DNA from: Polyporus tsugae
Taxonomy: Eukaryota; Basidiomycota; Agaricomycetes; Polyporales; Polyporaceae
Direction: 5' to 3'
NCBI GenBank assembly: GCA_024305745.1
Contig: JAHRBS010000004.1
Coordinates: 2,604,001-2,668,000, forward strand
Length of the DNA stretch: 64,000 nucleotides
Every line of letters starts with the position of its first letter. Within the stretch, counting starts at the first letter, position 1. Shown in pieces: positions 49,908-60,380 of the stretch. The position numbers and the translations under genes were made by a program. Below the pieces are notes generated by a model. It worked only from the letters and a program-made list of their open reading frames with translations. It had not been told where the DNA came from and made no database searches.

Positions 49908-52900
49908 TCAAGTGCCAAGGCCAACGCCATCACAGAACTTCTCGATGATCGAAAATGGGATGTTCTTTGTGAGGGCATCAGCGAGTTTGTCCGCCGAAAC
50001 GACGTGAAAGATGTCAACTTGACCCACTGCGTAGAACTCGCAGATGAAGTGATACCAAACTTCCACATGCTTGGTCCGACGTTCCACAACTGGATTGACA
50101 GCGAGGAAGATCATGCCTCGGTTGTCAACAAAGAGAGGAGTGGGGAAGTCCATCTCATATCCAAGTTCAGTGGAGAAAGTCCTGAGCCATGCCATCTGAC
50201 ACAAGTGTTGGAGGCCGCTTTGTACTCTGCTTCAGTCGAGGAAAGCGAAATAGTAGGCTGACACCTTGAGACCCAAGAAATGGCAGCACCGGCCATCAAG
50301 AAGAGCATGCCAGAAGTGGAATGCCAATAGTCCTTGTCTTTGGCCCAGTCCCAGTCTGAGTAAGCAACCAGACCATCATTGGAAGCACCTTTGTAACAAA
50401 TCTTGAAAGACTTAGTCCCTTGCAAGTAGCGCAGGATGTAACAGGCATAGTTCCAGTGGTCAGGTGATGGATTGGAAAGGTAGCATGAAAGACGAGTCAC
50501 GGCGAAGGAAATGTCCGGTCGCGTTCCGAGCATGGCATACATGAGACTGCCAATGAGGCTCTGATAACACTTCCGGTCGGCATTGGATGCAACTCCATCA
50601 TAGCTGACGAGAACTGCTCCAGCAGGAAGGGGAGTATGCGACGGATTACAGTCAGCCATATGGAACCGCTCGAGAACAGACTGGATGTACTCTTCCTGGT
50701 CAATGTCAATGATGCGAAGACCAAGGAAGCGCTGTACTGGACCTAAGTCTGTCATCTTGTACTGTCTGCTGAGTGTCCGTTTGACAGTCTTGATGTGATT
50801 TCAGTCATCGCCAAACATAAGTAGATCATCGACATAAAGAACCACAATGGTGACTGAGTTCCCCCTCTGTCGCCGATATATGTATACACCGGCATCGGAG
50901 TATGTCCGTGTAAAGCCCAGGTCAAGAAGGGATTGGTGGATCTTCACGTTCCATTGACGTGACGCCTGCTGAAGACCATAGATAGCCTTCTTGAGTAGAC
51001 AGATGTAATCCTCCTTTCCAGGAATGGCCCAACCTTCAGGTTGTTCCACATAGATCTCTTCCTCAAGATCACCATTCAGAAACATGGTTTTGATGTCCAT
51101 GGCTTCCATCTCCCAGTCCTCAAGTGAAGCGTGCGCTGTAAGGTACCAGATAGATTCATACCGCGCGACGGGAGAGAAGGTTTCATTATAGTTCTCCCCC
51201 CATATCTGGGTGAAACCGCATGCAACCAAACGAGCCTTAAGACGACCGTCATGCTTCTCATTGTAGACCCAATGACAAGAGACAACAGGTTTGTCTTTAG
51301 GGCGAGGAACCAGAATCCAGGTCTTGTTCTCCATAAGGGAGTCGTACTCCGCCTTCTCTGCAGCATGCCACTGATCTGACTTAGGCGAGCGCAAGGCATT
51401 GTAACGATTACGAGGAACACCTGGTTTGTACTGTGCAGCATTCAAGAAGAGGTTAATGAATGCCGCTTCCGCTTCATCTGGATCAGCAGGTAGAGGATTG
51501 TCAAGGGGAAGGGGAGGCTCAACGTTTCCATCAGGACGAGTACGTGCATCGACCTGAGAGGGACAATCAAAGCCTTCAGCCTCAACGTTATCCTTCTTCC
51601 AATGATCATTCCGACCAGCCCCCTCTCGCTGCAAACATCGGGGAGGTACTCCCACTGGAGGGTGACGAGAGTACGAGTGACGAGGAGCTTGAGGAACGAT
51701 GGGTGGTGGATCCTGCTGTTCAGCGGGTTCTGGTTCAGGTTGCTTGTTTGGTGCGACCTCAGGTTCAGGTTGAACAGGAGGTTGTGCGGGACCAACATCA
51801 GGATGGATGTTGGCTGGCAGTGGTATCTTAAGTTCAGGGACTCGATCATCACCATCTGAGGAAGAGTCTGAATCAGACAAACTGGAGTCGTCCGAATGAT
51901 GACCTGGGAATGGACTATGCCCTGGGGTAACAGGGCGATTGCCGGGTTCCTTACGTGCAGGAAAGACACTCTCATCGAAGATCACATCGCGAGATACAAC
52001 AAAGGAGTGCTGCGCTGGGTTCCAGAAAACGTACCCCTTGGTACCAGCAGCGTAACCAACAAATGTCATCTCGAGTGCCTTCTTCTCGAGTTTATGATGA
52101 TGGGCCTTTTGCACGTGAACAAAGGCTTTACAGCCAAACACCCTAAAGTACGAGATGTCTGGGGCTTTGCCACTCCAGAGCTCGATGGGTGTACGCCACT
52201 TGTGGTGACACATCGGTTGACAATTGTACAGATGGACAGCACAGCCAACAGCGAGTTCCCAGAAACCGTGACTAAGGCCGGCTTGGTGAAGCATTGCTAT
52301 TGCCTTGTCTGTGATGGTATGGTTCCAGCGTTCAGCACATCCATTCTGTTGTGGCGAGTCATGTGTCGACTTATGGTGCTCAATCCCATGTGTCTTCAGA
52401 AGCTCAGTGAACTCCTTTGACGTGTATTCCATTCCTCCATCAGAACGAACCCTCTTGATCTTGTGACCAGTCTGATTCTCGGCCCAAGCCTTGAACTCCA
52501 AGAACAATTTGTGGGCTTCGTTCTTGTGCTTAAGGTAGTATGCGACACCAAGACCAGAGTAGTCATCAATGAAAGAGACGAAGTAGAGGTTCTTGCCATT
52601 GACCGATTGAGTGCGCATTGGTCCATCCTCATCAGTGTGGACGAGTTCGAGAGGACGAGTAGCGCGCTTCTGAGATGGAGGAAATGGAAGACGATGGGAT
52701 TTGCCCCACGCACAACCTTCACAGGCTTCAGCGTTGGTGGGCTTGGGATCAATAGTTGGAGCACCTTTGGTTTTAGTCAGCAACTTCTTCATTGCTTCCT
52801 CACTCAGATGTCCAAGTTGACGGTGCCATATCTGGTAGTCCGTGATGGCAGGATGGACAGAGGAGTCTAGCACGAGTTCTGCCTTGATCTCGAGGACCAT

Positions 52901-54658
52901 GTTATAGACATTCGAGCGAGCGACATACTCAGCTTCGAGTATCTTGGTTCCAAGAGTAATCGTCGAGTCCGATTGTGGCGGGCTCACTAACCACCGTGTA
53001 TAAATACACATTTGCTCGGCACTCTGGACAAGAGTATGGCCTTTTCGCTCAACAGAACCTGTGGCAAATAGCCTGCACCCAACCTGAGGAATGTAGATGA
53101 TGTTGTTCAACTCAGTCTCAATCCACCAATCATCAACACGAACACGACCTCGAACAGTCCCAGCATCTAAGCCATGGATTTGAGTGCCATTGGCTGCGGT
53201 TGAGAAGAGCATGAGAGTATCGAAAGGTTTATAGGTCAATAAGTCATTCATGTTGAATGTAATGTGCTCCGATGCACCTGAATCCATCAGCCAAGTTGTC
53301 GAGTTGTATCCCTCAAAGGCCAAAGCTGCAACATAGTGGGACGTGATGATTGATTGCAAAGACTCAGCAGCAGATGTAGTTACAAGCACAGAAGCAACAT
53401 TGTCTATGGTGTTAGCATTATGAGCGTGTGAGGTGCCTTTGCCTTTGTCCTTTTTGCCATTGTTATTCCCCCCATTCTTTGGTTTCTTGTCGGGATACTT
53501 CTTCCAACAAGAAGACTCATTGTGCATCTTACCGCCACAGTGACCGCAAGGGCCTTTCTTCTTGGGCTTGGTAGTAGACACGCGAGAGGCCGAAGAACCA
53601 ATGGAGCCAGTCTTCCGCACACTTTCCTCAGAGACGGTCTTGTTGATGACCGTTTCGACCTTCAGGTCTTTCAACTTGATGGACGAGAGGAGGCCAGAAA
53701 TGAGGGTGCGGTAAGACTCAGGGATCTTGGAGAGAACGAGGAGGGCCTTCATGTTCTCTTCCAACTTGAGTCCACCGTCAGCAATGTCCTTCAGGCGAGC
53801 CTCAAGGCGACTGAGCTGATCCTTGAGTGGCTTCTGATCCGAGAGACGTTCCATTCCGATGACTGCCTCGAACTTGCTCCAGGTGTCCGCAGCATCAGTC
53901 TTGCCGAGCTGGGACTTGAGGGTAGCCCACATCTCGTGAGGCTTCTTGGGGTTGTCTGCATCGTTGAAGAGATGACAATGGAGGTCTTTGTCAGTGCGCA
54001 TAACAATTGCACCAGTAGCCTTGTTCACGAGGTCAGCACACTTTTGAGCAGCTGTCGCGTCTGTGGGTGAAGTACCCGGATCAGACTTGACAACGTCCCA
54101 GGCACCAACCATGATGAGGAAACCCTTCATCTGGGCAGCCCAGTTGGGATACTGAGTGGCGGTTGCAAGGAGGGGAATGGAGTCGGCTTTGACGTTATCT
54201 CCCATAGTGATGGTAAGGAGGAAGAAGTCGTCATCATCAGAGGTAAAGGATGAAGGCTCAAGAGGAGGGAGTTCTACGCTGAGTTGCGCAGGCGAGGACG
54301 AAGCAGAGTATGCGAGGAAAGTAGTTTCTTCACCGGTTGGAGCGGGAAGAGAAGGAAGATCTGACAGAGATCTAGGAGGGGATTCTTGGAGAATTGAAAC
54401 AGGTTCCCAAGCAGTTTCAAAATCTACGGGAGGTAGTTCTCCACGGAAGTCGTAACACGAGGGGCAGGGAGTAGTAGCACAAGGATACCAACCAGGATCG
54501 TTTGCTTCCTCGTCGTAGTGGTAGTCCTGCCGCTCGTCGAGGTCAAAGATGTGAGGAAAGTTGACACAATCAGGACCTGATGACGTTGAATTGGAGTCTT
54601 CGTCAACAAGGTTCTCAACCTCTGATCCCGAAGAGTGGTCTGTCAGAGTCGGATCCAA
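49908..54658 (-). pseudogene. Copia gag-pol polyprotein with one stop and one frameshift
   Basis: One frame from 54658, where the first codon is TTG. The first ATG with a normal gag start is at 54205 (MGDNVKADSIPLLATATQYP). Gag is the UBN2 type. The zinc knuckle is CGHCGGKMHNESSC (near 53,500). The protease has WLMDSGASEH. The integrase has the HHCC region IWHRQLGHLSEEA...CEGCAWGK, then HTDEDGPM, RVRSDGGMEYTS and QQNGCAERWN. The reverse transcriptase has the fingers WVYNEKHDGRLKARLVACGF, MDIKTMFLNGDLEEEIYVEQ and the intact active site LYVDDLLMF. A TGA at 50801-50803 interrupts after FGDD. The frame then continues through MTDLGPVQRFLGLRI and the RNase H part (SWVSRCQPTISLSSTEAEYK) to a frameshift near 50200. 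The end CQMAWLRTFSTELGYEM...VGLGT stops at 49908. Confidence 0.93.
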
Positions 54659-55183
54659 AACAGCCTAGAGATTTGAAGCGCGATGTAGGAAGAGAGAGCT
54701 CTATGCACAAGAGCAACGTAGATGGGAACACCTATTGAGGAGTGCCAAACTACAAGAAAGTTGGAGTTCCCTGCAGCCCAGATAGAAGTTGCCAACTATG
54801 CCCGTGAAGTCTAGATAGTGTATGTAAAAAGGCTATAGTAAGGAGGGTCCAAACGGTTGTCCTCTGGTCCTAACAACACTAATTGTCGCTGGTACAAGAG
54901 CTGGCGGGCACAAGTGTGTGGCCTGGCTCAGGGATGCCTGAAACACGTGTGCCTCAAAAGCACAATAGGTGGTACAGAGGGATATACAACTACTAGATAA
55001 AAGTGCTCAGGGGCACGGTGTGTGCAAAGTCACCCTGGCAGCAGTGTCAGCGGGCACAGTCAAGAGCTAGAGGAAAGTGGAGGATGCGTGCACAGAGTGA
55101 GAGCAGTGGAAGTCAACAAAAAGAGTTGCGCGCGCGAGGAGAGAGTCAACGAGTGACAAGGTCAGAGCGCAGGGCTCATAACC
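54659..55183 (-). other. Copia 5' leader between LTR and gag-pol
   Basis: 525 bp untranslated leader of the element, starting with the primer-binding site. No independent gene seen. Confidence 0.6.
55168..55183 (-). other. Primer-binding site matching the anticodon arm of initiator tRNA-Met
   Basis: Directly inside the right LTR the minus strand reads GGTTATGAGCCCTGCG. Its complement contains GGGCTCATAACC, the CAT anticodon stem-loop of tRNA-Met. Drosophila copia uses the same kind of site, primed by a cleaved 5' half of initiator tRNA-Met. Confidence 0.8.
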
Positions 55184-55685
55184 TGATGAACTCAAGGCTG
55201 TGAGGGCAAGGGTTCCGATCTGTAAGTCAAACACAAAGAGATCTTCAGTGAGTGAGTGAACGACTATATTGTAAGTTACTAAGTACCTGTAAGTCAAACA
55301 CAAAGAGACTAAGGTAAAGTCAGTAATTACAAGTAAGAGAGAGGCAAGTATAGTACTTACTCTTCAGTCAGTGAGTGAACGACTGAAGAGCAGGAGCAGA
55401 GAATGCAGTCCTTATATACTACAGTAGGGAGTGCATGAGTAAGACAATGAGTAAAGGATTGTGCAATATTGCACCATAGAGTGAGTAAGCATAGAACTAC
55501 CTAGACTATTCTAGAGCAGTATGGATTGTCCAAGAAGATTCCAGACATCTCCGGACCTCTACAACAATAGTATGAGAGAGAAACCTAAATATGGTAAGTA
55601 AGATGCATAGCATTGACTAAGCGCCATGTGGTTGCATAGTCTTGTGTCCAGATAAGTCCGTACCCTAATAGCTCAAAGTCCAACA
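55184..55685 (-). repeat. Copia LTR, right copy (5' LTR of the element)
   Basis: 502 bp, identical to the left copy except for eight transitions, five of them inside an 11-bp stretch near the right end. The minus-strand TATATAAGG box lies at 55418-55410. Confidence 0.95.
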
Positions 55686-55690
55686 AGCTA
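55686..55690. repeat. Target-site duplication AGCTA, right copy
   Basis: AGCTA directly after the right LTR, matching 49374-49378. Confidence 0.95.
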
Positions 55691-58075
55691 CTATAGTTTC
55701 TAGCCCTGCTGGCACATTGCAGGCAGAGCAACTCTTGTGACAGAGACAGGCATCTCTAAAGCTGTGACTCAAAATACAAGTGGATGAACTACGTGCACCT
55801 ACAAAAATATACCAATTCTGAGTGGGGCTAGTGTACTAGTGTAGATTTAGACATTGTCGCAAATTAATACCACTTGAGTGTACTGGAGTTCACTTGAATG
55901 GCCACTTGGCCAGAAACTGAACCTAATGATCCAGAGCATTTCAGAGATACTGAATTCATCTGAGTGTCACTGGTTAAGGACAAATAAGTGATATCAGGGC
56001 TGCCAAGTGGGTTGGACGGATTCCTGATGTCCGTGACTGTGGTTGGCATTATTATGACACAATTATATTGGAGAGCAACTGGTAAGGTAGTTTGTGATGT
56101 TATGAGAGGGGTGTCAGATGTAATGTGCTCAATGAGCCCTTGTGGAAGTATAAATGCATGCACCGGTACGCAACAACAAGCCGCTGTAAGGGTCTGGCAT
56201 TGGCCTGACCCTGTACAGGTGTTCTGCGGTATGTCCTGTAGCTCTCTTTAGTTGTGTGTTCACCAGTCATTCGTTCGGCAGTGTGCTGGTTCATCAGGAC
56301 TTTGCTTTGGGTATTTCTTCTATTTAGTTTCATGTATCTTAGTTTATTTATGATTGCATATCCTCCCCACTTACTCCACATAGGTACTAGTCCGTCGGCC
56401 ATATGGTACCATCCACGTGCACTGTCAGTGTCCATGCACAGATGTCGAGCACTGTTCACCACGCGCTCCGCACAGCCTTGCGCGAGCTTACTTATAGCCA
56501 GTAGATAGTTTCATGTACCCCAGAAAATTGAAGCCCCCTTTCCCCTCGAGCGACGACCTCCCGAGACTTTGCAGCTTGTTTCCATGTGCCCCGCCTCTGC
56601 CGAGCCTTCCTGCAACTGCCGGTGACCCGTTTCTGCCCGCTTTTGACCACCTCGACTTTGTATTGCATCACTGCCACCATATTGTATTGTATAGAGCCCA
56701 TAGTGCTCCCCAAGACCCACATGTACTATTCGCCTGCTGCCGCCACATCATATTCTCCCGCCACATTCTATTCTCCCGCTGCTTTGTATTCACTTCACCC
56801 ACACTGCCACCTCGCCCGCTGCTTCGTCCGTCCACCACATATCATGAACATTCCATTTGGCACCTGCTACCAGCACCTTAGTTTCCTTTTCTGGACAATC
56901 TACTTCTCACGTCGTACTTATTGTTCTCTGTTGCATTGTATCTTGTCCTTTGTTCTTTAGCACAATAGCTCCTAATTGTCCATAGTCGCTACAGTTCCGT
57001 TTTCATTGTTCACCCATGTCCATAGTTACCTATTGTCCCTGGGTTCTCATTGTCCTCTATACGTATATAAGGACCTGTACTTCACTGCCTGGAGACCTCA
57101 GTTTTGACCTCTTGTCTCCAGGTAAGCCTCGCTGTATTTCACTCGTAGATACCTACTTACTCAATGCATCTTGTCTCTAGCCCTGACCATTGAGCCCTGC
57201 TCCGCTCTTGCTGCACAAGTGCTCGTTGACGCCCTTGCTCATCTCATAAGTCTCCCAGGTCCTTACTCGACAGCCAGTCGTAACATTAGGTCAAAACTAC
57301 TTCACGAGCACCAGTGTACCCACACCCCTTCCCTTTTCCCCTTGTACGGTACACACTCTTGACCCTCTGTGTTGGCCTAGCATAGTGTGCGCTCTAGTCA
57401 CACCATCAGATGTGGTCTTGATTCAACTCGAGGCTTGCCGGTTTCAGTGGTACAGTGCGCGGAAAGCTCCTAACCCAAGACCCTGGCACTGACAGAAGTG
57501 GTCCGCCTCACGGCATGGGAGGCTAGAGAAAGGTGGCAAAACAAAGCCAAGGCAGGACACCCCTGGGCTCATGTCCTTTGAGGTTAAGACACAGCAACAG
57601 GCCGAGGAGGCTGAGCAGACAGTGTTGGGTTGTGCACCAGCCGTCCATCGTTCCTGGATAGGAAGCGAGACACTTCATCCTGGCTTGCAAAGAGTTCGTG
57701 CACGCCTTTTATCCCTTTGAAGTTCAGGACGAGTACTGGGATAAGGACAAGAAACGGTGGTCTGTCTGTGTAACACAACCGTGTCCACACCGGAGTCATA
57801 CTTGGAGACCTATTCCTGAGGCAGTCAAAGGTCTTGCACCTCGACTCATCACTACCAAAGACCAACCAGCCCTTATCCTTGCACACATCGCCAGACCCCC
57901 TACACCTGCCTTTTGTGACCCCGAACGACTGCCTCTTCGCCAAGTGGTAGCAGTTGCAACTAGTAACCCTGCATCCCATCCTGTGTCCCGCCCTACCTTG
58001 CATCCAACCTCTCAACCCCAAAGCCGACCCCCACTGGGACTCCATCCACATCCCCTTGTCTTGGAGGACTAACCC
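55691..58075. other. Region upstream of the plus-strand gypsy gag
   Basis: About 2.4 kb with no complete gene. ACGTATATAAGG at 57060-57071 looks like an LTR promoter, so the 5' LTR and leader of the plus-strand gypsy element probably lie here, perhaps ending at GTAACA (57290-57295). No second LTR copy is in the window to prove its limits. An open frame at 57698-58072 (DEYWDKDKKRWSVCVTQPCP) may be element leader; no domain recognised. Confidence 0.4.
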
Positions 58076-58295
58076 TCCAGACCACTGCCGAGCTCGTTAA
58101 ACAACGGCTTGCATCCCGCACCTCCAATTCCCCCATCGCTTTGACCTCAGCACTACCCAAGGTTGAAGTAGAACCCGAGCAAGAGGACTCAAACCCTGCA
58201 GTCGAGGAGGAACCCAAACAGAAAACCGTAGTTCTCAATACCCTGACACCTCCATCCTCACCACCCTCATTGTCCTCTTCCTCTTCACCCTCATC

Positions 58296-59153
58296 GTGAG
58301 CACTGTTGCCCGCTCCCACCATAGCCACACCCACTTTGATGTCTCCAAACTCTTCTCCCAAGTCGCCCCTTGCGAGTACGATGGAAAGCTCACACAGGAA
58401 GGGCTCCGCTTTGTAGCCAATGCCCGCATCTACTACAATCTTCTCGAGGTGCAAGGTGTCGCACACGAGATCCGCTGGATCACGATCCTCAACAAGTTGA
58501 CCGGTGGCACTGCTGAGTGGGCAGGCCCGTACATCGTCACTGTGGCCAGCGGCAATGTCGCGTGGTCAGACTTTGCGGCCTTTGAAGGGTCGTTCAAGGC
58601 GCACTTCTGTGCTGCAAATGACAAGGAAGCTGCTGTTGCAGAACTTGCCAAACTCTGCAAGTCCTTGCACAAGCTCGGCACTGTCAAGGACTACACCAGC
58701 CAGTTAAATGCCATCGCTGCTCGCACCAAATTCGGCGACACGGACAAACGCGAACAGTATTGCACAGTGCTCCCTTACAAGATCAAGGACACCTTCGCGA
58801 CCACAGCACACGATATCTCGGACCTTGCCAAGATCCAGAAAGTCACGTTGCAGATGGACCAGCAACTTGCCGTGCGTGAGGAGGAATGGACAAAGCAATT
58901 TGGATGGAAGAAGAAAGGAGAAAAGGCAGCTGCCTCTGGTTCAGGCAAGAAGAAGTTTAACGGTGACTGCTGGAACTGCAGTGAGAAAGGACATCCTATG
59001 TTCCACTGCCCAAAGCCCAAGGTCGAGGGCCAATGGGCTGCCTCTTCCTCCTCATCCGGTACTGATGAGCTCATGACACTCAAGGCCCAGCTCAAGGCAA
59101 TGGAGGAGAAAATTGCCGCCCTTACGGTGGTCGATAAAAAAGAGGGTTTTTGA
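58296..59153 (+). pseudogene. Gypsy gag polyprotein
   Basis: Retrotransposon gag: HFDVSKLFSQVAPCEYDGKL, then GGTAEWAGPYIVTVASGNVA, FAAFEGSFKAHFCAANDKEA and LHKLGTVKDYTSQLNAIAAR, the usual gag helices. The basic stretch WTKQFGWKKKGEKAAASG is followed by the zinc knuckle CWNCSEKGHPMFHC and a C-terminal coiled coil (LMTLKAQLKAMEEKIAALTV). The first codon of this frame is GTG. The natural N-terminus probably lies in another frame upstream (58093-58298, Pro/Ser/Glu-rich, ending in TGA), so a frameshift separates them. The stop TGA at 59151-59153 overlaps the protease frame and follows a -1 slippery heptamer. Confidence 0.8.
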
Positions 59154-59188
59154 TTAGAACCGCATTGGACGCTGCATGTGCTGGTTCT
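59144..59188 (+). promoter_or_regulatory. Probable -1 programmed ribosomal frameshift signal (gag to protease-pol)
   Basis: The heptamer G GGT TTT (59144-59150) lies in the X XXY YYZ phase of the gag frame, directly before the gag stop TGA. After a 5-nt spacer, AGAACC (59156-59161) can pair with GGTTCT (59183-59188), with an inner GCA/TGC pairing (59162-59164 with 59173-59175). A -1 slip would continue at TTG 59150 into the protease frame. Confidence 0.7.
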
Positions 59189-59947
59189 TGTAGTAACAGT
59201 CGATTTTCTGTACTGAGTTCGTCGTTTGTATATGAAGTAAATCATGATGGTCAACACTTTCATATACCGGTACAGTTAATTGTCAAGCAGCGACATAAGG
59301 ATATTGTAGCTATGGTAGATAGTGGTGCTACTACTAAATTCCTACATAGATGATTCGTGGAGCAGAATAGGGTCACAATGAGGAAGTTGGCAAGGCCAAT
59401 TCCTCTGTACAACATCAACAGTTCAGAAAACTGTGATGGTACGATTACAGAGGTTGCCATGTTGGATATGGCAATCGGAGACCACAGGGAGAAGGTGGTC
59501 TTTGTAGTGATGGATATAGGAGAAGAGGATGTCATCATCGGCCTGGACTGGCTACATGAGCACAACCCTGAAGTAGACTGGGAACGTGGCTCGCTGCGCC
59601 TGTCGAGATGTCCAGAGACATGCCCGGCTAACCAGAGAACCTCTGAACCTGTCAAGACCAAAGCGCGTGATATGGAGGTACGGCTTACAGCATGCCGCAG
59701 TCCTCGACGGGCAAAGAAGACTAGGAAGGTTGGAAGGGTGCGTGCGGCTGTGATGACCGAGGAGAAGGAGGAGGATAGGCCCTGGCCACCAGGATTCCTG
59801 CCGCGGTGGGATGGAACTGAGACGTCTCTTCTCGATGCATGGGAGGATGGACAACGCCTTTATGGTGCTCTGCAACTGTTTGCTTCAGCGACATACACAT
59901 ATTCACAACAACTCGCTGAGCAAGAGTACTAGAAGAAGGAAGTCCAC
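59150..59947 (+). pseudogene. Gypsy protease and start of pol, with stops
   Basis: Frame -1 to gag. Leader IRTALDAACAGSCSNSRFSV, then FHIPVQLIVKQRHKDIVAMV with DSGATTKFLHR, the aspartic protease active site. A TGA (59351-59353) breaks it at HR*FVEQN, where Arg is expected. It continues KLARPIPLYNINSSENCDGT and GEEDVIIGLDWLHEHNPEVD, the protease C-terminal motif, and a linker with PPGFLPRWDGTETSLLDAWE. A TAG at 59930-59932 precedes KKEVH, where the frame is cut by the incoming LTR at 59948. Related elements usually carry an uninterrupted pol from here into reverse transcriptase. Confidence 0.8.
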
Positions 59948-60363
59948 TGTCACAGCCAAATGACTGTGCCACAAAACAAACAAAGGGGGGGCTCACTGAT
60001 GGAGACACACAGAGGGTGGCAACAGAAGTAGAGGATAGATTGGCCTAGACTAGAAGGCAGAGGATGGCAGAGGCTGTTAAGCTGCCTACAGATGATGGGG
60101 AGCGAACAAGAGACAGAATCTAAGGTCTCTGAGCCCACATCACAGCCCTTATATACTATGCATGACAGGGGCACAGACCACCTGGCCTCAGGGCAGGCTT
60201 AGGCACTGATGGCAGGTGGGCCAGTCCAAAAGGAGAACAAAGAGGTAAGTACTATTATATAATGATGACCAGCGTCCAGGCCAGAGTCTGGAAATGGGTG
60301 AACCTGGGGTTAGGGTTGGTGGCTGTGACTGTGGTACCAAACGTGACATGAAAAACCGTGACA
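59948..60363 (-). repeat. LTR of the minus-strand gypsy element (its 3' LTR)
   Basis: 416 bp. On the minus strand it begins TGTCACGG and ends GGCTGTGACA, so the ends form a short inverted repeat TGTCAC...GTGACA. A minus-strand TATATAAGG box lies at 60155-60147. The partner LTR must lie beyond position 64000. Confidence 0.82.
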
Positions 60364-60380
60364 CTACTCCCTCCTCAAGG
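60364..60380 (-). other. Polypurine tract of the minus-strand gypsy element
   Basis: CCTTGAGGAGGGAGTAG on the minus strand directly precedes the TGTCACGG start of the 3' LTR; it overlaps the end of the pol frame. Confidence 0.7.

Larger units (their letters stand above)
49379..55685 (-). mobile_element. Ty1/Copia LTR retrotransposon, structurally complete
   Basis: 6,307 bp, read right to left. Two 502-bp LTRs beginning TG and ending CA flank a gag-pol region, with a 5-bp target duplication AGCTA on both sides. A primer site adjoins the right LTR and a purine tract adjoins the left LTR. Coding capacity is complete in order (gag, zinc knuckle, protease, integrase, reverse transcriptase, RNase H), but pol has one stop and one frameshift. 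LTR divergence is 8 transitions in 502 bp, so the insertion is fairly recent. Confidence 0.96.
58076..59947 (+). mobile_element. Ty3/gypsy retrotransposon fragment (gag, protease, start of pol), interrupted
   Basis: Gag with a zinc knuckle and an aspartic protease on the plus strand. The pol frame is cut at 59947 by the LTR of a second, minus-strand gypsy element. The rest of its pol should lie beyond the right edge of the window. Confidence 0.8.

Noticed and set aside
56099..57295. 5' LTR of the plus-strand gypsy element from TGTTAT to GTAACA
   Set aside because: Plausible ends, but 1.2 kb is long, no primer-binding site follows and no second copy is present to confirm it.
60307..60320. Telomere-like GGTTAGGGTTGG
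   Set aside because: A single short occurrence inside a gypsy LTR, not an array.
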